Virus record (IMG/VR): IMGVR_UViG_3300043409_001427
Span: 18,104-82,103 of that record
Source of the DNA: a virus
DNA: 64,000 nt
Strand: one strand, 5' to 3'
Shown here: positions 44,486 through 54,155 of the stretch, one piece after another
How positions within the stretch are numbered: position 1 is the first letter of the stretch
Layout: each line of letters starts with the position of its first letter
Notes under the pieces: model-generated
What the model was told of the DNA's origin: nothing
The model's database searches: none
The model's input: the letters and a program-made list of their open reading frames with translations, nothing else
Made by a program: the position numbers and the translations under genes

Positions 44486-45673
44486 ATGTCACAACTATTA
44501 AATGAAAGATGGTCAGAGACCAAAGAAGCTCTGCTTGAAGGCCTATCTGGTAACCGTAAAGCATCTATGAGCGTATGCTTAGAGAATACTCGTCGGTACT
44601 TGGGTGAGTCTGCATCAGCAGGTGCAACAAGCGCCGGTAATGTAGCAACACTTAACCGTGTTATTCTACCAGTTATCCGTCGTGTTATGCCAACAGTTAT
44701 TGCCAACGAAATCATCGGCGTTCAGCCAATGACAGGCCCTGTTGGTCAGATCCACACATTGCGTGTTCGTTATGCTGATTCTAGCAACGAAGTTAGCGCA
44801 GGTGAAGAAGCATTGAGCCCATTCAAAATTGCTCAAGCATATTCTGGTAACGACAACAGCACAACCCCTCGTGCTGCTGCCACAAGTACTTTAGAAGGTA
44901 CACCAGGTAAGCGTATGAGCATTCAAATCTTGAAAGCAGCCGTAGAAGCTAAGTCACGCAAGCTATCAGCTCGTTGGACATTCGAGGCAGCACAAGATGC
45001 ACAAGCTCAACAAGGTATCGATATCGAAGCAGAAATCATGGCCGCTTTAGCACAAGAAATTACTGCTGAAATCGACCAAGAGATCCTAGCAAGCCTACGC
45101 GGGTTGGCAAGTGTTGAAGAAACATATGACCAAGCACTAGTGTCTGGTACAGCCACATTCGTTGGTGACGAGCATGCCGCTCTAGCTATTCAGATCAATC
45201 GTGTTGCTAACTTAATTGCTCAGCGTACACGCCGTGGTTCTGCAAACTGGGCTGTTGTTTCTAACCAAGCATTGACAATCCTACAATCTGCTACTACAAG
45301 CGCATTTGCTCGTACAACAGAAGGTACATTTGAAGCTCCTACAAACACTAAGTTTGTTGGTACATTGAATGGTGCAATGCGTATCTATGTAGATGCATAT
45401 CTACCAGATAGCGGTTCACAGGGAATCGAAGACAACCAAGTTCTAGTTGGATACAAAGGTACCAGCGAGGCTGATGCAGCCGCGTTCTATTGCCCATACA
45501 TTCCTCTAATGAGCTCTGGTGTGGTTCTAGATCCAGCAACATTCGAACCAGTAGTTGGCTTCTTAACACGCTACGGCTATGTTGAGTTGACAAACACAGC
45601 GTCTAGCTTAGGCAACGCCGCTGACTACCTAGGCAAAGTGTCTATCAATTCTGATAACACAAGCTTCAAGTAA
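44486..45673 (+). CDS. 23: Major capsid protein gp23
   Basis: HK97-fold capsid subunit. Signatures: LNERWSETKEALLEGLSGNR, SVCLENTRRYLGES, VILPVIRRVMPTVIANEIIG, VQPMTGPVGQIHTLRVRY, ARWTFEAAQDAQAQQGID, IEAEIMAALAQEITAEIDQE and the late EADAAAFYCPYIPLMSSGVV. At 395 residues it is shorter than T4 gp23 (521) and shorter than many marine gp23s, which fits the lack of the inserted surface domain. AAGGAG lies ten bases before the ATG. It is followed by a strong terminator, which closes the head operon. Codon use is the most C-rich in third positions among neighbours, as expected of a highly expressed gene. Confidence 0.96.
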   Translation: MSQLLNERWSETKEALLEGLSGNRKASMSVCLENTRRYLGESASAGATSAGNVATLNRVILPVIRRVMPTVIANEIIGVQPMTGPVGQIHTLRVRYADSSNEVSAGEEALSPFKIAQAYSGNDNSTTPRAAATSTLEGTPGKRMSIQILKAAVEAKSRKLSARWTFEAAQDAQAQQGIDIEAEIMAALAQEITAEIDQEILASLRGLASVEETYDQALVSGTATFVGDEHAALAIQINRVANLIAQRTRRGSANWAVVSNQALTILQSATTSAFARTTEGTFEAPTNTKFVGTLNGAMRIYVDAYLPDSGSQGIEDNQVLVGYKGTSEADAAAFYCPYIPLMSSGVVLDPATFEPVVGFLTRYGYVELTNTASSLGNAADYLGKVSINSDNTSFK

Positions 45674-45704
45674 TCACAAAGAACTGCTTTATAGCAAAAA
45701 CAGG

Positions 45705-45728
45705 AAACCCGCGTTATGCGGGTTTTTT
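45705..45728 (+). terminator. Rho-independent terminator after the capsid gene
   Basis: AAACCCGC (45705-45712) pairs with GCGGGTTT (45718-45725) around a five-base loop, followed by further T residues to 45728. Strong, 32 bases after the gp23 stop. Confidence 0.92.
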
Positions 45729-45752
45729 GTTGGACCTAATATCTGCAAACTT

Positions 45753-45842
45753 GCTAAATAATCATGTTCACCCCGTAAGGGAGTTTATGCGGTCCCCACC
45801 GCGTAGGCAATAGAACTGTCTAACAATTTAAGGAGAAACAAA
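45753..45842 (+). promoter_or_regulatory. Late-like promoter and structured leader
   Basis: GCTAAATA at 45753-45760 shares the TAAATA core of late promoters and is the only candidate between the terminator and the next gene. The leader holds CCC-GTAA-GGG (45772-45781, GNRA-type loop) and GCGGT-CCCC-ACCGC (45789-45802), then AAGGAG before the ATG. Hairpins near the 5' end would stabilise an abundant mRNA. Confidence 0.45.
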
Positions 45843-46748
45843 ATGGGACGCCCTATTAAAAAACAATTTTTTGGAAATTTAAACCTAGGTGCTGCAACAA
45901 CTACTGATGATGGTATCGGTGGTGAAGGAGTCAGTTCAGTAATTACTATTGGAACTGCCGGCACACATTACTCACAAGGCGCAGTTGCAGTTTTCACTGC
46001 ACCGGGCTTGCCAACAGGTGTTACTGCAACAGCCGATCTTACAATCAGCACACCAGGCGGCGCTGTTACAGCTATCGCATTAACTAACAAAGGTTCTGGT
46101 TACACAGGAACAGCAACAATTACAATTACTACTGCTACTGGAGTTGCCTCATCCGCAACATTCAACAGCGGGTTGCTAGGTGCTAATACATTTACAGTTG
46201 CAAGCGTAACTGGTATTGTTGTTGGTATGACTGTTGCCGGTGCCGCAACTGGTTCTTCCGGAAAAGTACAAAGTATTAACTCTGGTCTAAAAAGAATTAC
46301 AACTACTGTAAACAATGCAAATACCTGGACTGACGCCGGTGACTTAACATTTACTGATTTAGGTACTGGTGCCCTGTTTATCACAACATTAACAACTACA
46401 GAGCAAAACGCTCTTAATGTTAGTGCAAAGTTACTTGCAAAAGATGGCGGTACTGCTGTTCTGGCATCTGACATCGTTAAACAAGAAGCAAGTCGTCGTT
46501 ATCTAGTTAAGAACACAGACGGAACAGGTCAGTGTATACTAGTTGCTAGTGATACACCGGCTTTTGGCCAAATGAATATGACAGCAACTGATTCTGGTAG
46601 CAACACCTACTGGGTTACTAAACTAACTGCTCGTCGTTGTACTTTGACCCAACGCACTGGTAGTACACATGAATTTGCCTCAGGCACAACAGCAGGTTGG
46701 AATATTACTGCCGCAGCCACAGGTGTTGTAAAACTCGGTAATGCTTAA
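45843..46748 (+). CDS. Putative capsid decoration / virion surface protein
   Basis: A 301-residue beta-rich protein placed alone between two terminators right after the capsid gene, so probably abundant. N-terminus MGRPIKKQFFGNLNLG and DDGIGGEGVSSVITIGT, then GSGYT-type strand motifs (LTNKGSGYTGTATITITT) that resemble Ig-like or decoration domains of phage structural proteins. A central Gly/Thr/Ala-rich part leads to a C-terminal half with ASRRYLVKNTDGTGQCILVA and MTATDSGSNTYWVTKLTARR. Proteins with this N-terminus are common in aquatic T4-like phages, but the function is not proven. AAGGAG is seven bases before the ATG. Confidence 0.6.
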   Translation: MGRPIKKQFFGNLNLGAATTTDDGIGGEGVSSVITIGTAGTHYSQGAVAVFTAPGLPTGVTATADLTISTPGGAVTAIALTNKGSGYTGTATITITTATGVASSATFNSGLLGANTFTVASVTGIVVGMTVAGAATGSSGKVQSINSGLKRITTTVNNANTWTDAGDLTFTDLGTGALFITTLTTTEQNALNVSAKLLAKDGGTAVLASDIVKQEASRRYLVKNTDGTGQCILVASDTPAFGQMNMTATDSGSNTYWVTKLTARRCTLTQRTGSTHEFASGTTAGWNITAAATGVVKLGNA

Positions 46749-46766
46749 TTAGTTTTAAGCTCACGG

Positions 46767-46792
46767 AAAAGGACTCTACGGAGTCCTTTTTT
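46767..46792 (+). terminator. Rho-independent terminator
   Basis: AAAAGGACTC (46767-46776), loop TACG, GAGTCCTTTT (46781-46790) and two more T residues. Nineteen bases after the preceding stop; separates the decoration-protein unit from the fibre region. Confidence 0.92.
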
Positions 46793-46797
46793 ATTCT

Positions 46798-46805
46798 GGT
46801 AAATA
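46798..46805 (+). promoter_or_regulatory. Possible late promoter GGTAAATA just before an ATG
   Basis: GGTAAATA followed by CAGG and the ATG at 46810. The expected +1 is 46811, within one base of the start codon. Weaker than NATAAATA, but a promoter is needed here because a terminator stands immediately upstream. Confidence 0.35.
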
Positions 46806-46809
46806 CAGG

Positions 46810-47289
46810 ATGACCATTCCATTAACGATAACTCAATGGGCCGAAGATCCTTCTCATATAGGTTGGGAAAACATAGAATTATTACCAAGTTCTACTTCGC
46901 AACCACTATTACATATTGCTAGAGAACCTAAAAACGATATTAAAATGAAAACCCATTTTGTATATGCCACGGGATTCGATTTTAAATATGTTCCTGAAAT
47001 TATTTCCGGAGTACAGTTTACACTGACCGTAGATAGAGGTGGACGCATATATGATGAAACTATACAATTAATGTATAATGGAAAATTAATTGGAGAGAAT
47101 AAAGCATCTCAATTCGTTGATCCAACACAAGTATACGGGGGTATTACAAATACATGGGCAGTACCCAACATCAGTAGGCAACTGGTTCAAGATACATCTT
47201 TTGGGATAGCACTAAGATTTAAAAGTCATCCTGCATGGCCTCATAAAACTACAGCTATTTTAAGGCTACTGGATCTACAGATATACTAA
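46810..47289 (+). CDS. Hypothetical beta-sandwich virion protein
   Basis: A 159-residue protein of strand-rich pattern: GWENIELLPSSTSQPLLHI, FVYATGFDFKYVPEIISGV, QFTLTVDRGGRIYDETIQL, YNGKLIGENKAS, then TNTWAVPNISRQLVQDTSFG and TAILRLLDLQIY. The FTLTV-RGGRIYDETIQL-YNGK pattern looks like a lectin or jelly-roll-type fold, but I know no named family for it. It begins the fibre gene cluster and lies between a terminator and a late promoter. CAGG precedes the ATG too closely for a normal Shine-Dalgarno, so a very short leader is possible. Confidence 0.6.
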   Translation: MTIPLTITQWAEDPSHIGWENIELLPSSTSQPLLHIAREPKNDIKMKTHFVYATGFDFKYVPEIISGVQFTLTVDRGGRIYDETIQLMYNGKLIGENKASQFVDPTQVYGGITNTWAVPNISRQLVQDTSFGIALRFKSHPAWPHKTTAILRLLDLQIY

Positions 47290-47292
47290 ACG

Positions 47293-47300
47293 AATAAATA
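47293..47300 (+). promoter_or_regulatory. Late promoter AATAAATA of the fibre cluster
   Basis: AATAAATA, expected +1 at 47306, giving a 14-base leader that starts with AAGGAAGC, so the ribosome binding site is at the very 5' end. The ATG is at 47320. Confidence 0.55.
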
Positions 47301-47319
47301 CCCTAAAGGAAGCAAAATA

Positions 47320-50300
47320 ATGGCTGGAAGCAGAAACTCAGGAACAAGATCAATAGGACCAACAAGTGGAGTTATATCTTCTCCTAAGCCTTCTTCTCAA
47401 ATTGATCAACAGACTAGTAGCACCACTTTAAACTCTATAGTTATTGATGCTGATGGATTTTTAAGATTAGTTGCCGGCTCCTCAATCTACACTGTTATAC
47501 AAAATAATGATTTAAATGTAGGAAACGTTAATAATCCTACAGGCGCCGACTCCATTGCTCCGATTGATCAAACATTATATAGCACAACTGAAGAAAGACA
47601 GTTAGCCAGCGCATATTTTCCCGGCGGCATGGGCATTGAGAAAGACTTAGCAGTTGGCGGATTCATTTATGGTCGTATTGCTCAAGCCAATACTGCCACA
47701 ACTTCTTCAAACATCAGTGTGCTACAAACTAATGCTGACCTTGCGTACTACCCTGTATTCACCACCTCGGAAGGTTTGATTATACAAGGCGCTCAACTAT
47801 ACGGCGACCCTTTTAATCAAGATATTAGTACAGGTGGATTAACTTATAATCCTTTCTATGGAAAACTTTCAATAGAACGGGGAGAAGTCAAATCTGACGA
47901 AGTGTCAACTAGCCCAACAACTGGCGCATTTACAGTAACTGGCGGTGTTGGTATTTTAGGAGATGTGTACATTGGCGGCACTGCAACTGTTGAAGATGCT
48001 ACTAATTCAACCGCAATTGATACAGGCGCATTAGTTGTAACCGGCGGCGTTGGTATTGGAAAAGATCTCAATGTAGGCGGTAACATTTATCCTGCAGAAG
48101 TTAATACTGGAACTATCGGTGCTCAAGATCTTGAATGGGCCGATGCATACTTAAACAAAGTATATACTAAATTTTTAGGAAGTACTGCTAGTAATTTAAC
48201 TATTGCTCCTGGTGGTGGAATGACTGATGTGTTTGGCGACATTAGAGTTCGTGGACAAAATCCAATCGGTACTGCTCCGGTTATTACCAATGTACTATAT
48301 GTTACCATGGATGGTAACGATACCAATGACGGCCGTGCTCAAGATCCTAGCCGTGCTTGTCGAACTATCGGCGGAGCAATCAACAGCCCATACTATCAAC
48401 CAGGAACACAAATCCAAGTTAGCCCTGGCCGATATTTAGAAAACAATCCTCTTGATATGAGCCCCTATACTTCTGTAAGAGGAAGCGATATTCGTACAAC
48501 ATTTATTGAACCAATCAATAAAACACAAGACTTATTCCACATGAATAGTGGATGTTATCTTAACTACATGAATTTCTTAAACGGTCGAAGCGGTCGGTTG
48601 CCCGGGGCATACCAACAGAAATTTAATAGAGGTGCGTATGCTACATCGTTTCCTCCACAAGTGGGCGATAGCAAAATTGATTTATTTCAATCTCCATATG
48701 TTCAAAACTGTACTAATCAAAGCGGTCCGTGGCTGAATGATGGTACAATGTTTGTACCAAATCAAACAGTGCAAGTACCGGCGGCAGTTGGCATGGGTTC
48801 GTGGGAAGCAAACACCACTACCATAACTGTTAGTGTGTCTACAGGAACAATTAGTATTGGACACAGCATCAATGCAGGAAAACAAAATCCCGGATTCTTT
48901 AACGGTCGTACATTGTTGTTAGCCAACAAGCCATTTATACAAAGTCAAACAGTTGCCTGGGTAGATGCAACATTTAATAGCGGATCGTTTACCTACAATC
49001 AATTAAAGTGTTCACGAGATACCGGCCTAGTAGTTAACGCTATTGCCATGGACTTACTACAGGACAGTACCAGTGATAGCCAGTTTGCAGGAATACAATA
49101 TTGGAATCAAGATACCTATACTGGTGAAATTCCTAGCGAAATAACTGCAACAATTGCCGCAATAACATTCTTAAAAAGTATTTCTATTGTTAGTTCTCCA
49201 ACAAATCAATCTACGGTTGATACATTATATGATAAAATTATAGATATACTAAATGTTGGTACGCTAGGTATAACAGATGATTTATCTTATGGCGGATTGC
49301 CATCAACTGATCCGGATGTAATTGCAGACTATCAATATCTACAAGATAACAAAACCACTTTACAAGAAACAGTTATTGATTGGATCACTAGTAACTATCC
49401 ATCATTAGTTTATAGTCAAGAACTTTGTTATAGAGATGTAGGATACATAGTTGACAGTGTCTGCTTTGACTTACTACACGGTGGTAACATACAAAGTATT
49501 AAGAGTGGTGTTTACTATTATAACTACTCTAACACTTCAGCATTAGAAGCAACAAACGAAGTCCCGGCAACTACTGCTGCCTACAATTTTATGAAGAGTA
49601 TTATCTCTAATATCATTGAAGCTAAAGTAATTGCAAATCCGTATCAAGTATCCGTTACTCAGGTAACAGGATTAGATGCAGGCACCGCAAGACAATCTAC
49701 TACTGTTAAAGGATTGATTGATACCATTACAGGAATCATTCGTAACGGTCCAGAATGGGCGGGACCAAAGACACCTATTAACTTAACCACAAACGAAAGT
49801 GTAGGTATAATCAATGCTTACAATCTTTTAATTGCTAATATTCCTTTTATTCAAGCAGAAGTAATTGCGTTTATTGATCAAACAATGAATTCCTTTGAAT
49901 ATAATAGGCAGCTATGCTATAGAGATGCCGGTATCATACTAGAGAATTTAGTATATGATGCTGTGTTTGGTGGTAATGAAAAGAGTGTTGAGAGCGGTAA
50001 AGCATATTACCGTGGAGTAACTAGTGTTATTGCTGGACAAGAAACACAGACGATTGGCGCGATAGATCATATTGTTGACTTATGTGAAAAAATATTAATA
50101 AATGAGGTATGTGATGTTATTTCACCACCCGCAAACATTCCATCAAACAGTCAGGTAATTAATACTAATTTATCTGGCGGCGAAATTATAATTCCAAGTT
50201 TAGAAAAATTAGCCAACATTACAACTAACATTATTCTTAACGGCCCAGACACGGCGCCTGAATTGTATAATGGTCCTGGCCCTGACTCAGCATTCGTAAG

Positions 50301-53300
50301 CGCAGAAATATTGTTACAGGCTAATCGTAAGTTTATTCAAGAAGCTACTATTGATTATATTAATTACAATCTGTGCTTTCCTCCTAAAACATTACCATAT
50401 AATCAAATAAAATGTAAAAGAGATGCAGGTATTATAGTTGACTGTATTGCGGCTGACTTATTATTTCCAACCCCAAGCAACAGTCAAAGTACTTTTGCTG
50501 GAGTACAATATTTTAACCGAACCGGATACACCGGTGCTATTAAAGAACAATTAGGCCCAACTATTGATGCAGTTACATACTTGAGAGACCTAAGTGTTAA
50601 AGTTGTTCAAAATATTACAACTGCAACTGACACTATATTAGGTGTAACTCGTTATACAGATGCTGTGCAAACTACAGCTTCAAATTATGCCACTGCTTCC
50701 GAAGTTGCAACAATCCGTTCAGAATTTGGAATAATACTAACAATATTAAATGGTAGAACCACGGGCTGGTCCGATGAAATTATTCCAAATGGCGGAACAA
50801 TTAGCCCATTCCCTAGTGTGCAGAACACTGTTGACTTATTACAAAATAATATTGATTATCTATCGGAAGAAGTTGTTGCCTATGTTAATGCAACCAATCC
50901 GGGATTCACTTACTCAACAAGTACCTGTGCTAGAGACATTGGATATATTATTGATAGCGTTAGTTTTGATTTGTTGTATAGCGGCAATCGCCAAGCAATA
51001 CAATCTGGTTTAAGTTACTATCAAAGTATTGGTGCAGAAACAGTTATACCCGGCGAAGTACCACAAACCGTAGATGCATTTACATTTATTGGTACACTAA
51101 CATCAATGTTGATCCAAGGCGAAACTTACTATCCTCGACAAACTAAAGTAAAACCTGTACTAGGGTTAGCCCTAGGTGATAGTATTGCTGCCGAGGCAGT
51201 AACTACCATTATTAGCACTATTACAAATATTATTAGCAACGGTCCTACGGTGGCCGCAACATTAGTTCCTATTTCATTAATACAAGATACTTCTACAAGC
51301 ACAGTTAATGCTTATACTATTCTTGTTGCAAACAAAAACTTTATTGCCGCAGAAACAATAAAATATCTAGACGAAACTTACAATGCTGATAGCTTTACCT
51401 ATGATCAAGAATTATGCTATAGAGATACTGGACTGATTATCGATGCAGTAAGCCAAGACATATTATTAGGTGGTAATCAAAAGAGTAGAGAAGCGGGATT
51501 AAGTTACTGGAACCAAGGTTACAACTATGTATCGGGCCAGTTAACTACTACTACTGCGGCAATTAATTATGTTAGAGATTTAGCCCTACAAGTTATTGCC
51601 AACACTACAGTGACAACAGTTACCGGTACTGTAACAACTCAAGTTATTAATCCGTTTTACCAATACGGCGGCGACTATATGCCGCAAGAAGCCGTTATGA
51701 GAAACTTTAATATCATTACTGATATTATCAATAACGGCGCTGAAGCCGCTCCCCCGATTTATGCAGGCGGCGGATTGTTTATCCTGACAGGACTAAATGG
51801 TTCTGCTGTAAAGATCGCACCAACAGTTACTTCTATAACCGAAGTAGATACTAATGTTTACGAAATAGGACTAGACACTTCTACAATTGGCTACGGCGCA
51901 GACGCAACATTATACTTTGGTGATACTGCAATTTTTCCAGCACAATCATCTCAAGTAGAGGACAAGAGTTTAGAATACACAGGTAGCACAAGCACCTGGA
52001 ACGAACGAAAAATTGACTCAATAGGTGCAATTGGCGGCAGTTTAGTTGATGGTGGAGTTATCAGTGACCGAAGCCCAATTCAATCATTTGTTTATGATGC
52101 GTATACTCAATTAAACCAAGGCGGCATTGGTGTTAAAGTTACAAACAACGGATACGCACAGCTAGTTTCTGTGTTTACTATTTTCTGTGATGTTGGTGTT
52201 CTATGTGACAACGGTGGTATTGCTTCTATTACTAACTCCAATTGTAACTTTGGCAATATATCATTGTTGGCAAAGGGGTATGGTGGCCGTAGCTTTAGTG
52301 GTACAGTGGTCAACCCTCCTTACAGATCATATCCATTTAGCCCAGACGGCGAAGGATTACCATATCTTGATCAATTCTATCCAGACGGGTACTGGCCAAA
52401 CCAAGGCGGCCGAGTAGAAATATTTGTACCTGATACTGCCAATAGGCCACACATTGGTCTAGTAATGGAAGTTGAGGCTCCACAGGGACACAAGAACGAA
52501 CAGGGATTTGACGGGTTCTTAAATATCTATCCAAGTACAAGTACCTTGACTACTGGTACAATTACTTTAACCGGAATTAGTACTAATGATGTGTTTATTG
52601 GTAACAATCTTTATATTAGAGATCAATTTGGTCGTCAATTTGACGACAACGGAGTTTGGTATGCAGGAACCGGCACAGTTGTAACTGATGTTGGCTATAA
52701 CAGCATCAGTCTTAATCAAGCGTTAGGCAGCGGCGGCGGTGACCCAACCAATCCAACTTACTTCACATTATATTTCTGTGGAAATAGTTATTATACTGTG
52801 CAGACAAGTGTGGTAGCCAATCAACCATATGCACCAAACAATAATATTTTAAGTGCAAACACTGATCCGTTTTATCAAGGACCTACCGTTAATCAAATTT
52901 CCGCACATATTTCTTCACTGGAGTATTTAAATACTGTCGTAGACAATGTAATTGCTAACCTTACAGTTTCCCCAACCGCGGGAAATACAGCGACACAGGT
53001 CATAAATCAGTCAGTTATCGGTGGCGCAAGTGCTCAAGCATTTATTGATTTAAGATTTGGTTACATAATTGATATTGTAGGTGCAGCCAACATTACTGCG
53101 GCGCAACAGGTAGTTCCACAGAGTCAAATTACAACAGTAGGCACGATTCCTGCAGGTGCAGGTAGCGCAGTTATTTTGATAGTAGAAAATATAGAATTTA
53201 TAGCAGAAGAAATTGCTGCCTATGTTGATGTTAATCTATTAGGTGGAATTGTAAGTTACGATAAATCTAAATGTGTAAGAGATGTAAAACTAATTTTACA

Positions 53301-53739
53301 ACAACTAATTTATGATTTACAAACCGGCGGAAATTATAACAGCGTGTATAGTGGATTAAGTTACTGGTCTCGTACAGGCTCGTATCACATTGTTGAACTA
53401 GGTGAAGCAGTTAACAGACCAGACTTATTTCCAGACGGATCAGTTGTTAATTTCTATCAACGAAGTTACATAAGCGCATCTGGTTACCTATTTGAATATG
53501 TTGGCGCCGGAACAAACTACGGAGCACTTCCTCAACGAGGTGTTGCGGATCCTGTACAGAGCCAAGAAACTGTTCAGCTTAATGCTGGTAAGGTGTTCTT
53601 TACCAGTACAGATCAAAACGGTGACTTCCGTATTGGTCCGGGATTAGTAATAAGTCAAGCTACGGGTGTTCTAAGTGGTAGAACATTTGTCCAATCATTA
53701 TACGCAAATATGACCCCATTCATATTAGCAATTGAATAA
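47320..53739 (+). CDS. Giant fibre protein with beta-helix and repeated Cys-x-Arg-Asp domains
   Basis: A 2139-residue virion protein. Residues about 100-260 hold the shared fibre modules (GIEKDLAVGGFIYG, TGGVGILGDVYIGG, TGGVGIGKDLNVGG). From about 325 the sequence VTMDGNDTNDGRAQDPSRAC, RTIGGAINSPYYQPG and QVSPGRYLENNPLDMS indicates a pectin-lyase-like beta-helix. Then seven copies of a domain marked by C-x-RD-x-G occur at about residues 565, 702, 865, 1031, 1202, 1365 and 1984 (KCSRDTGLVV, LCYRDVGYIV, LCYRDAGIIL, KCKRDAGIIV, TCARDIGYII, LCYRDTGLII, KCVRDVKLIL); the first six are spaced about 137-171 residues. A second beta-helix-like part lies between copies six and seven. Probably a long tail fibre or baseplate-attached appendage. 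Confidence 0.8.
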   Translation: MAGSRNSGTRSIGPTSGVISSPKPSSQIDQQTSSTTLNSIVIDADGFLRLVAGSSIYTVIQNNDLNVGNVNNPTGADSIAPIDQTLYSTTEERQLASAYFPGGMGIEKDLAVGGFIYGRIAQANTATTSSNISVLQTNADLAYYPVFTTSEGLIIQGAQLYGDPFNQDISTGGLTYNPFYGKLSIERGEVKSDEVSTSPTTGAFTVTGGVGILGDVYIGGTATVEDATNSTAIDTGALVVTGGVGIGKDLNVGGNIYPAEVNTGTIGAQDLEWADAYLNKVYTKFLGSTASNLTIAPGGGMTDVFGDIRVRGQNPIGTAPVITNVLYVTMDGNDTNDGRAQDPSRACRTIGGAINSPYYQPGTQIQVSPGRYLENNPLDMSPYTSVRGSDIRTTFIEPINKTQDLFHMNSGCYLNYMNFLNGRSGRLPGAYQQKFNRGAYATSFPPQVGDSKIDLFQSPYVQNCTNQSGPWLNDGTMFVPNQTVQVPAAVGMGSWEANTTTITVSVSTGTISIGHSINAGKQNPGFFNGRTLLLANKPFIQSQTVAWVDATFNSGSFTYNQLKCSRDTGLVVNAIAMDLLQDSTSDSQFAGIQYWNQDTYTGEIPSEITATIAAITFLKSISIVSSPTNQSTVDTLYDKIIDILNVGTLGITDDLSYGGLPSTDPDVIADYQYLQDNKTTLQETVIDWITSNYPSLVYSQELCYRDVGYIVDSVCFDLLHGGNIQSIKSGVYYYNYSNTSALEATNEVPATTAAYNFMKSIISNIIEAKVIANPYQVSVTQVTGLDAGTARQSTTVKGLIDTITGIIRNGPEWAGPKTPINLTTNESVGIINAYNLLIANIPFIQAEVIAFIDQTMNSFEYNRQLCYRDAGIILENLVYDAVFGGNEKSVESGKAYYRGVTSVIAGQETQTIGAIDHIVDLCEKILINEVCDVISPPANIPSNSQVINTNLSGGEIIIPSLEKLANITTNIILNGPDTAPELYNGPGPDSAFVSAEILLQANRKFIQEATIDYINYNLCFPPKTLPYNQIKCKRDAGIIVDCIAADLLFPTPSNSQSTFAGVQYFNRTGYTGAIKEQLGPTIDAVTYLRDLSVKVVQNITTATDTILGVTRYTDAVQTTASNYATASEVATIRSEFGIILTILNGRTTGWSDEIIPNGGTISPFPSVQNTVDLLQNNIDYLSEEVVAYVNATNPGFTYSTSTCARDIGYIIDSVSFDLLYSGNRQAIQSGLSYYQSIGAETVIPGEVPQTVDAFTFIGTLTSMLIQGETYYPRQTKVKPVLGLALGDSIAAEAVTTIISTITNIISNGPTVAATLVPISLIQDTSTSTVNAYTILVANKNFIAAETIKYLDETYNADSFTYDQELCYRDTGLIIDAVSQDILLGGNQKSREAGLSYWNQGYNYVSGQLTTTTAAINYVRDLALQVIANTTVTTVTGTVTTQVINPFYQYGGDYMPQEAVMRNFNIITDIINNGAEAAPPIYAGGGLFILTGLNGSAVKIAPTVTSITEVDTNVYEIGLDTSTIGYGADATLYFGDTAIFPAQSSQVEDKSLEYTGSTSTWNERKIDSIGAIGGSLVDGGVISDRSPIQSFVYDAYTQLNQGGIGVKVTNNGYAQLVSVFTIFCDVGVLCDNGGIASITNSNCNFGNISLLAKGYGGRSFSGTVVNPPYRSYPFSPDGEGLPYLDQFYPDGYWPNQGGRVEIFVPDTANRPHIGLVMEVEAPQGHKNEQGFDGFLNIYPSTSTLTTGTITLTGISTNDVFIGNNLYIRDQFGRQFDDNGVWYAGTGTVVTDVGYNSISLNQALGSGGGDPTNPTYFTLYFCGNSYYTVQTSVVANQPYAPNNNILSANTDPFYQGPTVNQISAHISSLEYLNTVVDNVIANLTVSPTAGNTATQVINQSVIGGASAQAFIDLRFGYIIDIVGAANITAAQQVVPQSQITTVGTIPAGAGSAVILIVENIEFIAEEIAAYVDVNLLGGIVSYDKSKCVRDVKLILQQLIYDLQTGGNYNSVYSGLSYWSRTGSYHIVELGEAVNRPDLFPDGSVVNFYQRSYISASGYLFEYVGAGTNYGALPQRGVADPVQSQETVQLNAGKVFFTSTDQNGDFRIGPGLVISQATGVLSGRTFVQSLYANMTPFILAIE

Positions 53740-53750
53740 CAGGAAAGAAT

Positions 53751-54134
53751 ATGGCACAGTTACCATTAAACAAGTTTTTAACTAAGACAGCAGTGTTGAG
53801 TACCAGCACTACTACCAATGTCTACACAAGTCCAATTGGAATAACTTCAATTGTATTGATGTCGCAGGTAGCAAACCTTACAACCGAAACACAATATGTA
53901 AGTTTTCAACATTTTAGATATAAGACAGTATTGCCCGACGCCCAGGGATTTGGCGGACAAACAGGAAATACTCCAAGTACCTTAGTTAAAGAATACGCAA
54001 TTCCTGCAAATGATGCCGGAACCCCACTAACCGGAAAATTAATTATTGAAGAATTAGATGGTGTCCGTGCGTATGCGACGAATTCAGGAACAATGCAGTT
54101 AATACTGAGTATTCTACAAACAGCTAATTCATAA
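53751..54134 (+). CDS. Small fibre-associated virion protein
   Basis: A 127-residue beta-rich protein: LPLNKFLTKTAVLSTSTTTN, VYTSPIGITSIVLMSQVANL, TTETQYVSFQHFRY, then EYAIPANDAGTPLTGKLIIE and MQLILSILQTANS. Small proteins with the LPLN-x-F start and this strand pattern are regular companions of fibre genes in marine T4-like phages; they may form a connector ring or a fibre collar. Function not established. AGGAAAG is eight bases before the ATG, and it lies 11 bases after the giant fibre gene. Confidence 0.65.
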   Translation: MAQLPLNKFLTKTAVLSTSTTTNVYTSPIGITSIVLMSQVANLTTETQYVSFQHFRYKTVLPDAQGFGGQTGNTPSTLVKEYAIPANDAGTPLTGKLIIEELDGVRAYATNSGTMQLILSILQTANS

Positions 54135-54155
54135 ACACAAACAGGATAATATATA

